A stretch of DNA of 64,000 nucleotides. Source: Aphanomyces cochlioides (lineage: Eukaryota; Oomycota; Saprolegniomycetes; Saprolegniales; Verrucalvaceae). The notes under the pieces are model-generated. The model saw nothing but the letters and a program-made list of their open reading frames with translations, was not told where the DNA came from and did not search any database. The stretch spans positions 248,001 to 312,000 of the forward strand of contig JAHQRK010000015.1 of the NCBI GenBank assembly GCA_019828595.1. The letters run 5' to 3'. Positions 32,901 to 47,900 of the stretch are shown in pieces. The stretch's first letter is position 1; every line of letters begins with the position of its first letter. Both the position numbers and the translations under genes were made by a program.

Positions 32901-35900
32901 TCCACCAGGACCACCGCCAGATTGGCCAGCTGCAACAGACACTGCACCACCCGTTCCTGTGGCACCGCCACCAGCTGATATTGACACTGATCCACCAACA
33001 CCACCGGAAGAAGACACACCACTCGCAATGGTCACGGATCCACTTGTGCCCGATGGCGACACACCACTGGACAAAATGACAGTTCCACTCGCTCCCGAGG
33101 AGCCACCGATGGCCGTGGCCAGGGTAAGAGAGCCTGATGCGGCGGCTGGACTACCGCCTGACAAAATCGAGACGGCTCCACCGGCAACAATACCACTTCC
33201 ACCATTCACGGCCACACTTCCACCGACGCCTGGACTCGTTTCCGTGGTAGTACCCGCTGAGATCGACACAATGCCACCGGTACCGCTGTTACCCGAACCG
33301 ACGCTCATGAGGATAGAGCCACCACGTCCACTAGCCGCTCCACCGGATCCAAACTTTAAATCGCCGGAGTTACCAGCCGTTGATGTACCCGTGCTGAAGC
33401 TCAAATAGCCAGATACGCCACCAGGAGCCGAACCACCATTTGCAGTGCTCATGACGATATTGCCGCTAGAACCGGTCGTACCAACACCAGACAGCAATGT
33501 AAGAGATCCACCAGGACCACCGCCAGATTGGCCAGCTGCAACAGACACCGCACCACCCGTTCCTGTGGCACCGCCACCAGCTGATATTGACACTGATCCA
33601 CCAACACCACCGGAAGAAGACACACCACTCGCAATGGTCACGGATCCACTTGTGCCCGATGGCGACACACCACTGGACAATATGACAGTTCCACTCGCTC
33701 CCGAGGAGCCACCGATGGCCGTGGCCAGGGTAAGAGAGCCTGATGCGGCGGCTGGACTACCGCCTGACAAAATCGAGACGGCTCCACCGGCAACAATACC
33801 ACTTCCACCATTCACGGCCACACTTCCACCAACGCCTGGACTCGTTTCCGTGGTAGTACCCGCTGAGATCGACACAATGCCACCGGTACCGCTGTTACCC
33901 GAACCGACGCTCATGAGGATAGAGCCACCACGTCCACTAGCCGCTCCACCGGATCCAAAATTCAAATCGCCGGAGTTACCAGCCGTTGATGTACCCGTGC
34001 TGAAGCTCAAATAGCCAGATACGCCACCAGGAGCCGAACCACCATTTGCAGTGCTCATGACGATATTGCCGCTAGAACCGGTCGTACCAACACCAGACAG
34101 CAACGTAAGAGATCCACCAGGACCACCGCCAGATTGGCCAGCGGCAACAGACACCGCACCACCCGTTCCTGTGGCACCGCCACCAGCTGATATTGACACT
34201 GATCCACCAACACCACCGGAAGAAGACACACCACTTGCAATCGTCAACGCACCGGAGTTTCCACTGGCAGCCGTACCACTAGACAACACCACGCTCCCAC
34301 TGACACCAGTCGAGCCAGATGCTGACGTAGTTAGTGTCATGGCTCCCGAGTTGCCACTCGCACTGGATCCCGTCACGACTCCAATAGCACCGCCGTTGGT
34401 TGTGCCAGTTCCAGCACTCAAGTAGATACTGCCGCCAACACCGGATGGACTTGCAGTACTCGTGCCAGCTGTAATGGAGACAACACCGCCAGTACCAGTG
34501 TCACCCGAACCAACGGTCATGAGGATAGAGCCACCATGGCCACCAGACGCCCCACCGGATCCAAAATTCAAATCGCCAGAGCTACCAGCCGTTGATGTAC
34601 CCGTGCTGAAGCTCAAATAGCCAGATACGCCACCAGGAGCCGAACCACCATTTGCAGTGCTCATGACGATATTGCCGCTAGAACCGGTCGTACCAACACC
34701 AGACAGCAATGTAAGAGATCCACCAGGACCACCGCCAGATTGGCCAGCTGCAACAGACACCGCACCACCCGTTCCTGTGGCACCGCCACCAGCTGATATT
34801 GACACTGATCCACCAACACCACCGGAAGAAGACACACCACTCGCAATGGTCACGGATCCACTTGTGCCCGATGGCGACACACCACTAGACAATATGACAG
34901 TTCCACTCGCTCCCGAGGAGCCACCGATGGCCGTGGCCAGGGTAAGAGAGCCTGATGCGGCGGCTGGACTACCGCCTGACAAAATCGAGACGGCTCCACC
35001 GGCAACAATACCACTTCCACCATTCACGGCCACACTTCCACCGACGCCTGGACTCGTTTCCGTGGTAGTACCCGCTGAGATCGACACAATGCCACCGGTA
35101 CCGCTGTTACCCGAACCGACGCTCATGAGGATAGAGCCACCACGTCCACTAGCCGCTCCACCGGATCCAAACTTCAAATCGCCGGAGTTACCAGCCGTTG
35201 ATGTACCCGTGCTGAAGCTCAAATAGCCAGATACGCCACCAGGAGCCGAACCACCATTTGCAGTGCTCATGACGATATTGCCGCTAGAACCGGTCGTACC
35301 AACACCAGACAGCAACGTAAGAGATCCACCAGGACCACCGCCAGATTGGCCAGCGGCAACAGACACCGCACCACCCGTTCCTGTGGCACCGCCACCAGCT
35401 GATATTGACACTGATCCACCAACACCACCGGAAGAAGACACACCACTTGCAATCGTCAACGCACCGGAGTTTCCACTGGCAGCCGTACCACTAGACAACA
35501 CCACGCTCCCACTGACACCAGTCGAGCCAGATGCTGACGTAGTTAGTGTCATGGCTCCCGAGTTGCCACTCGCACTGGATCCCGTCACGACTCCAATAGC
35601 ACCGCCGTTGGTTGTGCCAGTTCCAGCACTCAAGTAGATACTGCCGCCAACACCGGATGGACTTGCAGTACTCGTGCCAGCTGTAATGGAGACAACACCG
35701 CCAGTACCAGTGTCACCCGAACCAACGGTCATGAGGATAGAGCCACCATGGCCACCAGACGCCCCACCGGATCCAAAATTCAAATCGCCAGAGCTACCAG
35801 CCGTTGATGTACCCGTGCTGAAGCTCAAATAGCCAGATACGCCACCAGGAGTCGAACCACCATTTGCAGTGCTCATGACGATATTGCCGCTAGAACCGGT

Positions 35901-38900
35901 CGTACCAACACCAGACAGCAATGTAAGAGATCCACCAGGACCACCGGTAGATTGGCCAGCTGCAACAGACACCGCACCACCCGTTCCTGTGGCACCGCCA
36001 CCAGCTGATATTGACACTGATCCACCAACACCACCGGAAGAAGACACACCACTCGCAATGGTCACGGATCCACTTGTGCCCGATGGCGACACACCACTGG
36101 ACAAAATGACAGTTCCACTCGCTCCCGAGGAGCCACCGATGGCCGTGGCCAGGGTAAGAGAGCCTGATGCGGCGGCTGGACTACCGCCTGACAAAATCGA
36201 GACGGCTCCACCGGCAACAATACCACTTCCACCATTCACGGCCACACTTCCACCGACGCCTGGACTCGTTTCCGTGGTAGTACCCGCTGAGATCGACACA
36301 ATGCCACCGGTACCGCTGTTACCCGAACCGACGCTCATGAGGATAGAGCCACCACGTCCACTAGCCGCTCCACCGGATCCAAACTTCAAATCGCCGGAGT
36401 TACCAGCCGTTGATGTACCCGTGCTGAAGCTCAAATAGCCAGATACGCCACCAGGAGCCGAACCACCATTTGCAGTGCTCATGACGATATTGCCGCTAGA
36501 ACCGGTCGTACCAACACCAGACAGCAACGTAAGAGATCCACCAGGACCACCGCCAGATTGGCCAGCTGCAACAGACACCGCACCACCCGTTCCTGTGGCA
36601 CCGCCACCAGCTGATATTGACACTGATCCACCAACACCACCGGAAGAAGACACACCACTTGCAATCGTCAACGCACCGGAGTTTCCACTGGCAGCCGTAC
36701 CACTAGACAACACCACGCTCCCACTGACACCAGTCGAGCCAGATGCTGACGTAGTTAGTGTCATGGCTCCCGAGTTGCCACTCGCACTGGATCCCGTCAC
36801 GACTCCAATAGCACCGCCGTTGGTTGTGCCAGTTCCAGCACTCAAGTAGATACTGCCGCCAACACCGGATGGACTTGCAGTACTCGTGCCAGCTGTAATG
36901 GAGACAACACCGCCAGTACCAGTGTCACCCGAACCAACGGTCATGAGGATAGAGCCACCATGGCCACCAGACGCCCCACCGGATCCAAAATTCAAATCGC
37001 CAGAGCTACCAGCCGTTGATGTACCCGTGCTGAAGCTCAAATAGCCAGATACGCCACCAGGAGTCGAACCACCATTTGCAGTGCTCATGACGATATTGCC
37101 GCTAGAACCGGTCGTACCAACACCAGACAGCAATGTAAGAGATCCACCAGGACCACCGGTAGATTGGCCAGCTGCAACAGACACCGCACCACCCGTTCCT
37201 GTGGCACCGCCACCAGCTGATATTGACACTGATCCACCAACACCACCGGAAGAAGACACACCACTCGCAATGGTCACGGATCCACTTGTGCCCGATGGCG
37301 ACACACCACTGGACAAAATGACAGTTCCACTCGCTCCCGAGGAGCCACCGATGGCCGTGGCCAGGGTAAGAGAGCCTGATGCGGCGGCTGGACTACCGCC
37401 TGACAAAATCGAGACGGCTCCACCGGCAACAATACCACTTCCACCATTCACGGCCACACTTCCACCAACGCCTGGACTCGTTTCCGTGGTAGTACCCGCT
37501 GAGATCGACACAATGCCACCGGTACCGCTGTTACCCGAACCGACGCTCATGAGGATAGAGCCACCACGTCCACTAGCCCGCTCCACCGGATCCAAACTTC
37601 AAATCGCCGGAGTTACCAGCCGTTGATGTACCCGTGCTGAAGCTCAAATAGCCAGATACGCCACCAGGAGCCGAACCACCATTTGCAGTGCTCATGACGA
37701 TATTGCCGCTAGAACCGGTCGTACCAACACCAGACAGCAACGTAAGAGATCCACCAGGACCACCGCCAGATTGGCCAGCGGCAACAGACACCGCACCACC
37801 CGTTCCTGTGGCACCGCCACCAGCTGATATTGACACTGATCCACCAACACCACCGGAAGAAGACACACCACTTGCAATCGTCAACGCACCGGAGTTTCCA
37901 CTGGCAGCCGTACCACTAGACAACACCACGCTCCCACTGACACCAGTCGAGCCAGATGCTGACGTAGTTAGTGTCATGGCTCCCGAGTTGCCACTCGCAC
38001 TGGATCCCGTCACGACTCCAATAGCACCGCCGTTGGTTGTGCCAGTTCCAGCACTCAAGTAGATACTGCCGCCAACACCGGATGGACTTGCAGTACTCGT
38101 GCCAGCTGTAATGGAGACAACACCGCCAGTACCAGTGTCACCCGAACCAACGGTCATGAGGATAGAGCCACCATGGCCACCAGACGCCCCACCGGATCCA
38201 AAATTCAAATCGCCAGAGCTACCAGCCGTTGATGTACCCGTGCTGAAGCTCAAATAGCCAGATACGCCACCAGGAGCCGAACCACCATTTGCAGTGCTCA
38301 TGACGATATTGCCGCTAGAACCGGTCGTACCAACACCAGACAGCAATGTAAGAGATCCACCAGGACCACCGCCAGATTGGCCAGCTGCAACAGACACCGC
38401 ACCACCCGTTCCTGTGGCACCGCCACCAGCTGATATTGACACTGATCCACCAACACCACCGGAAGAAGACACACCACTCGCAATGGTCACGGATCCACTT
38501 GTGCCCGATGGCGACACACCACTAGACAATATGACAGTTCCACTCGCTCCCGAGGAGCCACCGATGGCCGTGGCCAGGGTAAGAGAGCCTGATGCGGCGG
38601 CTGGACTACCGCCTGACAAAATCGAGACGGCTCCACCGGCAACAATACCACTTCCACCATTCACGGCCACACTTCCACCGACGCCTGGACTCGTTTCCGT
38701 GGTAGTACCCGCTGAGATCGACACAATGCCACCGGTACCGCTGTTACCCGAACCGACGCTCATGAGGATAGAGCCACCACGTCCACTAGCCGCTCCACCG
38801 GATCCAAACTTCAAATCGCCGGAGTTACCAGCCGTTGATGTACCCGTGCTGAAGCTCAAATAGCCAGATACGCCACCAGGAGCCGAACCACCATTTGCAG

Positions 38901-41900
38901 TGCTCATGACGATATTGCCGCTAGAACCGGTCGTACCAACACCAGACAGCAACGTAAGAGATCCACCAGGACCACCGCCAGATTGGCCAGCTGCAACAGA
39001 CACCGCACCACCCGTTCCTGTGGCACCGCCACCAGCTGATATTGACACTGATCCACCAACACCACCGGAAGAAGACACACCACTTGCAATCGTCAACGCA
39101 CCGGAGTTTCCACTGGCAGCCGTACCACTAGACAACACCACGCTCCCACTGACACCAGTCGAGCCAGATGCTGACGTAGTTAGTGTCATGGCTCCCGAGT
39201 TGCCACTCGCACTGGATCCCGTCACGACTCCAATAGCACCGCCGTTGGTTGTGCCAGTTCCAGCACTCAAGTAAATACTGCCGCCAACACCGGATGGACT
39301 TGCAGTACTCGTGCCAGCTGTAATGGAGACAACACCGCCAGTACCAGTGTCACCCGAACCAACGGTCATGAGGATAGAGCCACCATGGCCACCAGACGCC
39401 CCACCGGATCCAAAATTCAAATCGCCAGAGCTACCAGCCGTTGATGTACCCGTGCTGAAGCTCAAATAGCCAGATACGCCACCAGGAGTCGAACCACCAT
39501 TTGCAGTGCTCATGACGATATTGCCGCTAGAACCGGTCGTACCAACACCAGACAGCAATGTAAGAGATCCACCAGGACCACCGGTAGATTGGCCAGCTGC
39601 AACAGACACCGCACCACCCGTTCCTGTGGCACCGCCACCAGCTGATATTGACACTGATCCACCAACACCACCGGAAGAAGACACACCACTCGCAATGGTC
39701 ACGGATCCACTTGTGCCCGATGGCGACACACCACTGGACAATATGACAGTTCCACTCGCTCCCGAGGAGCCACCGATGGCCGTGGCCAGGGTAAGAGAGC
39801 CTGATGCGGCGGCTGGACTACCGCCTGACAAAATCGAGACGGCTCCACCGGCAACAATACCACTTCCACCATTCACGGCCACACTTCCACCGACGCCTGG
39901 ACTCGTTTCCGTGGTAGTACCCGCTGAGATCGACACAATGCCACCGGTACCGCTGTTACCCGAACCGACGCTCATGAGGATAGAGCCACCACGTCCACTA
40001 GCCGCTCCACCGGATCCAAACTTCAAATCGCCGGAGTTACCAGCCGTTGATGTACCCGTGCTGAAGCTCAAATAGCCAGATACGCCACCAGGAGCCGAAC
40101 CACCATTTGCAGTGCTCATGACGATATTGCCGCTAGAACCGGTCGTACCAACACCAGACAGCAACGTAAGAGATCCACCAGGACCACCGCCAGATTGGCC
40201 AGCTGCAACAGACACCGCACCACCCGTTCCTGTGGCACCGCCACCAGCTGATATTGACACTGATCCACCAACACCACCGGAAGAAGACACACCACTTGCA
40301 ATCGTCAACGCACCGGAGTTTCCACTGGCAGCCGTACCACTAGACAACACCACGCTCCCACTGACACCAGTCGAGCCAGATGCTGACGTAGTTAGTGTCA
40401 TGGCTCCCGAGTTGCCACTCGCACTGGATCCCGTCACGACTCCAATAGCACCGCCGTTGGTTGTGCCAGTTCCAGCACTCAAGTAAATACTGCCGCCAAC
40501 ACCGGATGGACTTGCAGTACTCGTGCCAGCTGTAATGGAGACAACACCGCCAGTACCAGTGTCACCCGAACCAACGGTCATGAGGATAGAGCCACCATGG
40601 CCACCAGACGCCCCACCGGATCCAAAATTCAAATCGCCAGAGCTACCAGCCGTTGATGTACCCGTGCTGAAGCTCAAATAGCCAGATACGCCACCAGGAG
40701 TCGAACCACCATTTGCAGTGCTCATGACGATATTGCCGCTAGAACCGGTCGTACCAACACCAGACAGCAATGTAAGAGATCCACCAGGACCACCGGTAGA
40801 TTGGCCAGCTGCAACAGACACCGCACCACCCGTTCCTGTGGCACCGCCACCAGCTGATATTGACACTGATCCACCAACACCACCGGAAGAAGACACACCA
40901 CTCGCAATGGTCACGGATCCACTTGTGCCCGATGGCGACACACCACTGGACAATATGACAGTTCCACTCGCTCCCGAGGAGCCACCGATGGCCGTGGCCA
41001 GGGTAAGAGAGCCTGATGCGGCGGCTGGACTACCGCCTGACAAAATCGAGACGGCTCCACCGGCAACAATACCACTTCCACCATTCACGGCCACACTTCC
41101 ACCGACGCCTGGACTCGTTTCCGTGGTAGTACCCGCTGAGATCGACACAATGCCACCGGTACCGCTGTTACCCGAACCGACGCTCATGAGGATAGAGCCA
41201 CCACGTCCACTAGCCGCTCCACCGGATCCAAACTTCAAATCGCCGGAGTTACCAGCCGTTGATGTACCCGTGCTGAAGCTCAAATAGCCAGATACGCCAC
41301 CAGGAGCCGAACCACCATTTGCAGTGCTCATGACGATATTGCCGCTAGAACCGGTCGTACCAACACCAGACAGCAACGTAAGAGATCCACCAGGACCACC
41401 GCCAGATTGGCCAGCTGCAACAGACACCGCACCACCCGTTCCTGTGGCACCGCCACCAGCTGATATTGACACTGATCCACCAACACCACCGGAAGAAGAC
41501 ACACCACTTGCAATCGTCAACGCACCGGAGTTTCCACTGGCAGCCGTACCACTAGACAACACCACGCTCCCACTGACACCAGTCGAGCCAGATGCTGACG
41601 TAGTTAGTGTCATGGCTCCCGAGTTGCCACTCGCACTGGATCCCGTCACGACTCCAATAGCACCGCCGTTGGTTGTGCCAGTTCCAGCACTCAAGTAGAT
41701 ACTGCCGCCAACACCGGATGGACTTGCAGTACTCGTGCCAGCTGTAATGGAGACAACACCGCCAGTACCAGTGTCACCCGAACCAACGGTCATGAGGATA
41801 GAGCCACCATGGCCACCAGACGCCCCACCGGATCCAAAATTCAAATCGCCAGAGCTACCAGCCGTTGATGTACCCGTGCTGAAGCTCAAATAGCCAGATA

Positions 41901-44900
41901 CGCCACCAGGAGTCGAACCACCATTTGCAGTGCTCATGACGATATTGCCGCTAGAACCGGTCGTACCAACACCAGACAGCAATGTAAGAGATCCACCAGG
42001 ACCACCGCCAGATTGGCCAGCTGCAACAGACACCGCACCACCCGTTCCTGTGGCACCGCCACCAGCTGATATTGACACTGATCCACCAACACCACCGGAA
42101 GAAGACACACCACTCGCAATGGTCACGGATCCACTTGTGCCCGATGGCGACACACCACTGGACAATATGACAGTTCCACTCGCTCCCGAGGAGCCACCGA
42201 TGGCCGTGGCCAGGGTAAGAGAGCCTGATGCGGCGGCTGGACTACCGCCTGACAAAATCGAGACGGCTCCACCGGCAACAATACCACTTCCACCATTCAC
42301 GGCCACACTTCCACCGACGCCTGGACTCGTTTCCGTGGTAGTACCCGCTGAGATCGACACAATGCCACCGGTACCGCTGTTACCCGAACCGACGCTCATG
42401 AGGATAGAGCCACCACGTCCACTAGCCGCTCCACCGGATCCAAACTTTAAATCGCCAGAGTTACCAGCCGTTGATGTACCCGTGCTGAAGCTCAAATAAC
42501 CAGATATGCCACCAGGAATCGCACCAGCATCTGCAGTGCTCATGACAATATTGCCGCTAGAAGTGGCCGTGCCAGAACCAGACGTCAATGTAAGAGATCC
42601 ACCAGCACCACCAGCAGCTGCTACACCACCAACAATCGAGACGGGTGCACCCGGACCACTGGCGCCACTTCCACCAGAGACAATCACAGCACCACCCGCT
42701 CCACCGGAGGTCGAAGCACCACTTGCAATCGTGACAGCACCCGTGGCCGCGTGACCCGAAGTACCACTTGAAATGACCACGGTGCCACTTTTGCCAGTCG
42801 AGCCTGCAACAGCTGTTTCAACGACGACTCCACCAGACGTTCCAGTCGAGGCATACCCACTGAGTAGATGGATGTCACCGCCAGTGCCAACCGCAGTGCC
42901 GCCACTCAAGTAGATGCTGCCGCCCACACCGGATGGACTTGCAGTGCTCGTGCCAGCTGTAATGGAGACAATGCCGCCAGGCGTGGCATCCCCCGACCCG
43001 ACGGTCATCAGGATGGAACCACCACTGCCTCCGGTTGATCCGCCAGTACCAAAGACCAAGTTGCCAGAGCTGCCATGACCAGACGTACCACTGCTCAAAG
43101 TCAACGAGCCGGACACGCTGCCCGAACCAGAACCAGCATCGGCACTACTCAACAAGACGTTGCCACTTGAGCTAGCCGTACCAACACCAGACGTGATGGT
43201 CACATCACCCCCAGCACCACCAGTTGAAGACAGACCGCCAGCAATGGTGACAGCTCCACCCGTTCCTGTGGCACCGCCACCAGCTGATATTGACACTGAT
43301 CCACCAACACCACCGGAAGAAGACACACCACTCGCAATGGTCACGGATCCACTTGTGCCCGATGGCGACACACCACTGGACAAAATGACAGTTCCACTCG
43401 CTCCCGAGGAGCCACCGATGGCCGTGGCCAGGGTAAGAGAGCCTGATGCGGCGGCTGGACTACCGCCTGACAAAATCGAGACGGCTCCACCGGCAACAAT
43501 ACCACTTCCACCATTCACGGCCACACTTCCACCGACGCCTGGACTCGTTTCCGTGGTAGTACCCGCTGAGATCGACACAATGCCACCGGTACCGGTGTTA
43601 CCCGAACCAACGCTCATGAGGATAGAGCCACCACGTCCACTAGCCGCTCCACCGGATCCAAACTTCAAATCGCCGGAGTTACCAGCCGTTGATGTACCCG
43701 TGCTGAAGCTCAAATAGCCAGATACGCCACCAGGAGCCGAACCACCATTTGCAGTGCTCATGACGATATTGCCGCTAGAACCGGTCGTACCAACACCAGA
43801 CAGCAACGTAAGAGATCCACCAGGACCACCGCCAGATTGGCCAGCTGCAACAGACACCGCACCACCCGTTCCTGTGGCACCGCCACCAGCTGATATTGAC
43901 ACTGATCCACCAACACCACCGGAAGAAGACACACCACTTGCAATCGTCAACGCACCGGAGTTTCCACTGGCAGCCGTACCACTAGACAACACCACGCTCC
44001 CACTGACACCAGTCGAGCCAGATGCTGACGTAGTTAGTGTCATGGCTCCCGAGTTGCCACTCGCACTGGATCCCGTCACGACTCCAATAGCACCGCCGTT
44101 GGTTGTGCCAGTTCCAGCACTCAAGTAGATACTGCCGCCAACACCGGATGGACTTGCAGTACTCGTGCCAGCTGTAATGGAGACAACACCGCCAGTACCA
44201 GTGTCACCCGAACCAACGGTCATGAGGATAGAGCCACCATGGCCACCAGACGCCCCACCGGATCCAAAATTCAAATCGCCAGAGCTACCAGCCGTTGATG
44301 TACCCGTGCTGAAGCTCAAATAGCCAGATACGCCACCAGGAGTCGAACCACCATTTGCAGTGCTCATGACGATATTGCCGCTAGAACCGGTCGTACCAAC
44401 ACCAGACAGCAATGTAAGAGATCCACCAGGACCACCGCCAGATTGGCCAGCTGCAACAGACACCGCACCACCCGTTCCTGTGGCACCGCCACCAGCTGAT
44501 ATTGACACTGATCCACCAACACCACCGGAAGAAGACACACCACTCGCAATGGTCACGGATCCACTTGTGCCCGATGGCGACACACCACTGGACAAAATGA
44601 CAGTTCCACTCGCTCCCGAGGAGCCACCGATGGCCGTGGCCAGGGTAAGAGAGCCTGATGCGGCGGCTGGACTACCGCCTGACAAAATCGAGACGGCTCC
44701 ACCGGCAACAATACCACTTCCACCATTCACGGCCACACTTCCACCGACGCCTGGACTCGTTTCCGTGGTAGTACCCGCTGAGATCGACACAATGCCACCG
44801 GTACCGCTGTTACCCGAACCGACGCTCATGAGGATAGAGCCACCACGTCCACTAGCCGCTCCACCGGATCCAAACTTCAAATCGCCGGAGTTACCAGCCG

Positions 44901-47900
44901 TTGATGTACCCGTGCTGAAGCTCAAATAGCCAGATACGCCACCAGGAGCCGAACCACCATTTGCAGTGCTCATGACGATATTGCCGCTAGAACCGGTCGT
45001 ACCAACACCAGACAGCAACGTAAGAGATCCACCAGGACCACCGGTAGATTGGCCAGCTGCAACAGACACCGCACCACCCGTTCCTGTGGCACCGCCACCA
45101 GCTGATATTGACACTGATCCACCAACACCACCGGAAGAAGACACACCACTTGCAATCGTCAACGCACCGGAGTTTCCACTGGCAGCCGTACCACTAGACA
45201 ACACCACGCTCCCACTGACACCAGTCGAGCCAGATGCTGACGTAGTTAGTGTCATGGCTCCCGAGTTGCCACTCGCACTGGATCCCGTCACGACTCCAAT
45301 AGCACCGCCGTTGGTTGTGCCAGTTCCAGCACTCAAGTAGATACTGCCGCCAACACCGGATGGACTTGCAGTACTCGTGCCAGCTGTAATGGAGACAACA
45401 CCGCCAGTACCAGTGTCACCCGAACCAACGGTCATGAGGATAGAGCCACCATGGCCACCAGACGCCCCACCGGATCCAAAATTCAAATCGCCAGAGCTAC
45501 CAGCCGTTGATGTACCCGTGCTGAAGCTCAAATAGCCAGATACGCCACCAGGAGTCGAACCACCATTTGCAGTGCTCATGACGATATTGCCGCTAGAACC
45601 GGTCGTACCAACACCAGACAGCAACGTAAGAGATCCACCAGAACCACCGCCAGATTGGCCAGCTGCAACAGACACCGCACCACCCGTTCCTGTGGCACCG
45701 CCACCAGCTGATATTGACACTGATCCACCAACACCACCGGAAGAAGACACACCACTCGCAATGGTCACGGATCCACTTGTGCCCGATGGCGACACACCAC
45801 TGGACAAAATGACAGTTCCACTCGCTCCCGAGGAGCCACCGATGGCCGTGGCCAGGGTAAGAGAGCCTGATGCGGCGGCTGGACTACCGCCTGACAAAAT
45901 CGAGACGGCTCCACCGGCAACAATACCACTTCCACCATTCACGGCCACACTTCCACCGACGCCTGGACTCGTTTCCGTGGTAGTACCCGCTGAGATCGAC
46001 ACAATGCCACCGGTACCGCTGTTACCCGAACCGACGCTCATGAGGATAGAGCCACCACGTCCACTAGCCGCTCCACCGGATCCAAACTTCAAATCGCCGG
46101 AGTTACCAGCCGTTGATGTACCCGTGCTGAAGCTCAAATAGCCAGATACGCCACCAGGAGCCGAACCACCATTTGCAGTGCTCATGACGATATTGCCGCT
46201 AGAACCGGTCGTACCAACACCAGACAGCAACGTAAGAGATCCACCAGGACCACCGGTAGATTGGCCAGCTGCAACAGACACCGCACCACCCGTTCCTGTG
46301 GCACCGCCACCAGCTGATATTGACACTGATCCACCAACACCACCGGAAGAAGACACACCACTTGCAATCGTCAACGCACCGGAGTTTCCACTGGCAGCCG
46401 TACCACTAGACAACACCACGCTCCCACTGACACCAGTCGAGCCAGATGCTGACGTAGTTAGTGTCATGGCTCCCGAGTTGCCACTCGCACTGGATCCCGT
46501 CACGACTCCAATAGCACCGCCGTTGGTTGTGCCAGTTCCAGCACTCAAGTAGATACTGCCGCCAACACCGGATGGACTTGCAGTACTCGTGCCAGCTGTA
46601 ATGGAGACAACACCGCCAGTACCAGTGTCACCCGAACCAACGGTCATGAGGATAGAGCCACCATGGCCACCAGACGCCCCACCGGATCCAAAATTCAAAT
46701 CGCCAGAGCTACCAGCCGTTGATGTACCCGTGCTGAAGCTCAAATAGCCAGATACGCCACCAGGAGCCGAACCACCATTTGCAGTGCTCATGACGATATT
46801 GCCGCTAGAACCGGTCGTACCAACACCAGACAGCAATGTAAGAGATCCACCAGGACCACCGCCAGATTGGCCAGCTGCAACAGACACCGCACCACCCGTT
46901 CCTGTGGCACCGCCACCAGCTGATATTGACACTGATCCACCAACACCACCGGAAGAAGACACACCACTCGCAATGGTCACGGATCCACTTGTGCCCGATG
47001 GCGACACACCACTGGACAAAATGACAGTTCCACTCGCTCCCGAGGAGCCACCGATGGCCGTGGCCAGGGTAAGAGAGCCTGATGCGGCGGCTGGACTACC
47101 GCCTGACAAAATCGAGACGGCTCCACCGGCAACAATACCACTTCCACCATTCACGGCCACACTTCCACCGACGCCTGGACTCGTTTCCGTGGTAGTACCC
47201 GCTGAGATCGACACAATGCCACCGGTACCGCTGTTACCCGAACCGACGCTCATGAGGATAGAGCCACCACGTCCACTAGCCGCTCCACCGGATCCAAACT
47301 TCAAATCGCCGGAGTTACCAGCCGTTGATGTACCCGTGCTGAAGCTCAAATAGCCAGATACGCCACCAGGAGCCGAACCACCATTTGCAGTGCTCATGAC
47401 GATATTGCCGCTAGAACCGGTCGTACCAACACCAGACAGCAACGTAAGAGATCCACCAGGACCACCGCCAGATTGGCCAGCTGCAACAGACACCGCACCA
47501 CCCGTTCCTGTGGCACCGCCACCAGCTGATATTGACACTGATCCACCAACACCACCGGAAGAAGACACACCACTTGCAATCGTCAACGCACCGGAGTTTC
47601 CACTGGCAGCCGTACCACTAGACAACACCACGCTCCCACTGACACCAGTCGAGCCAGATGCTGACGTAGTTAGTGTCATGGCTCCCGAGTTGCCACTCGC
47701 ACTGGATCCCGTCACGACTCCAATAGCACCGCCGTTGGTTGTGCCAGTTCCAGCACTCAAGTAGATACTGCCGCCAACACCGGATGGACTTGCAGTACTC
47801 GTGCCAGCTGTAATGGAGACAACACCGCCAGTACCAGTGTCACCCGAACCAACGGTCATGAGGATAGAGCCACCATGGCCACCAGACGCCCCACCGGATC

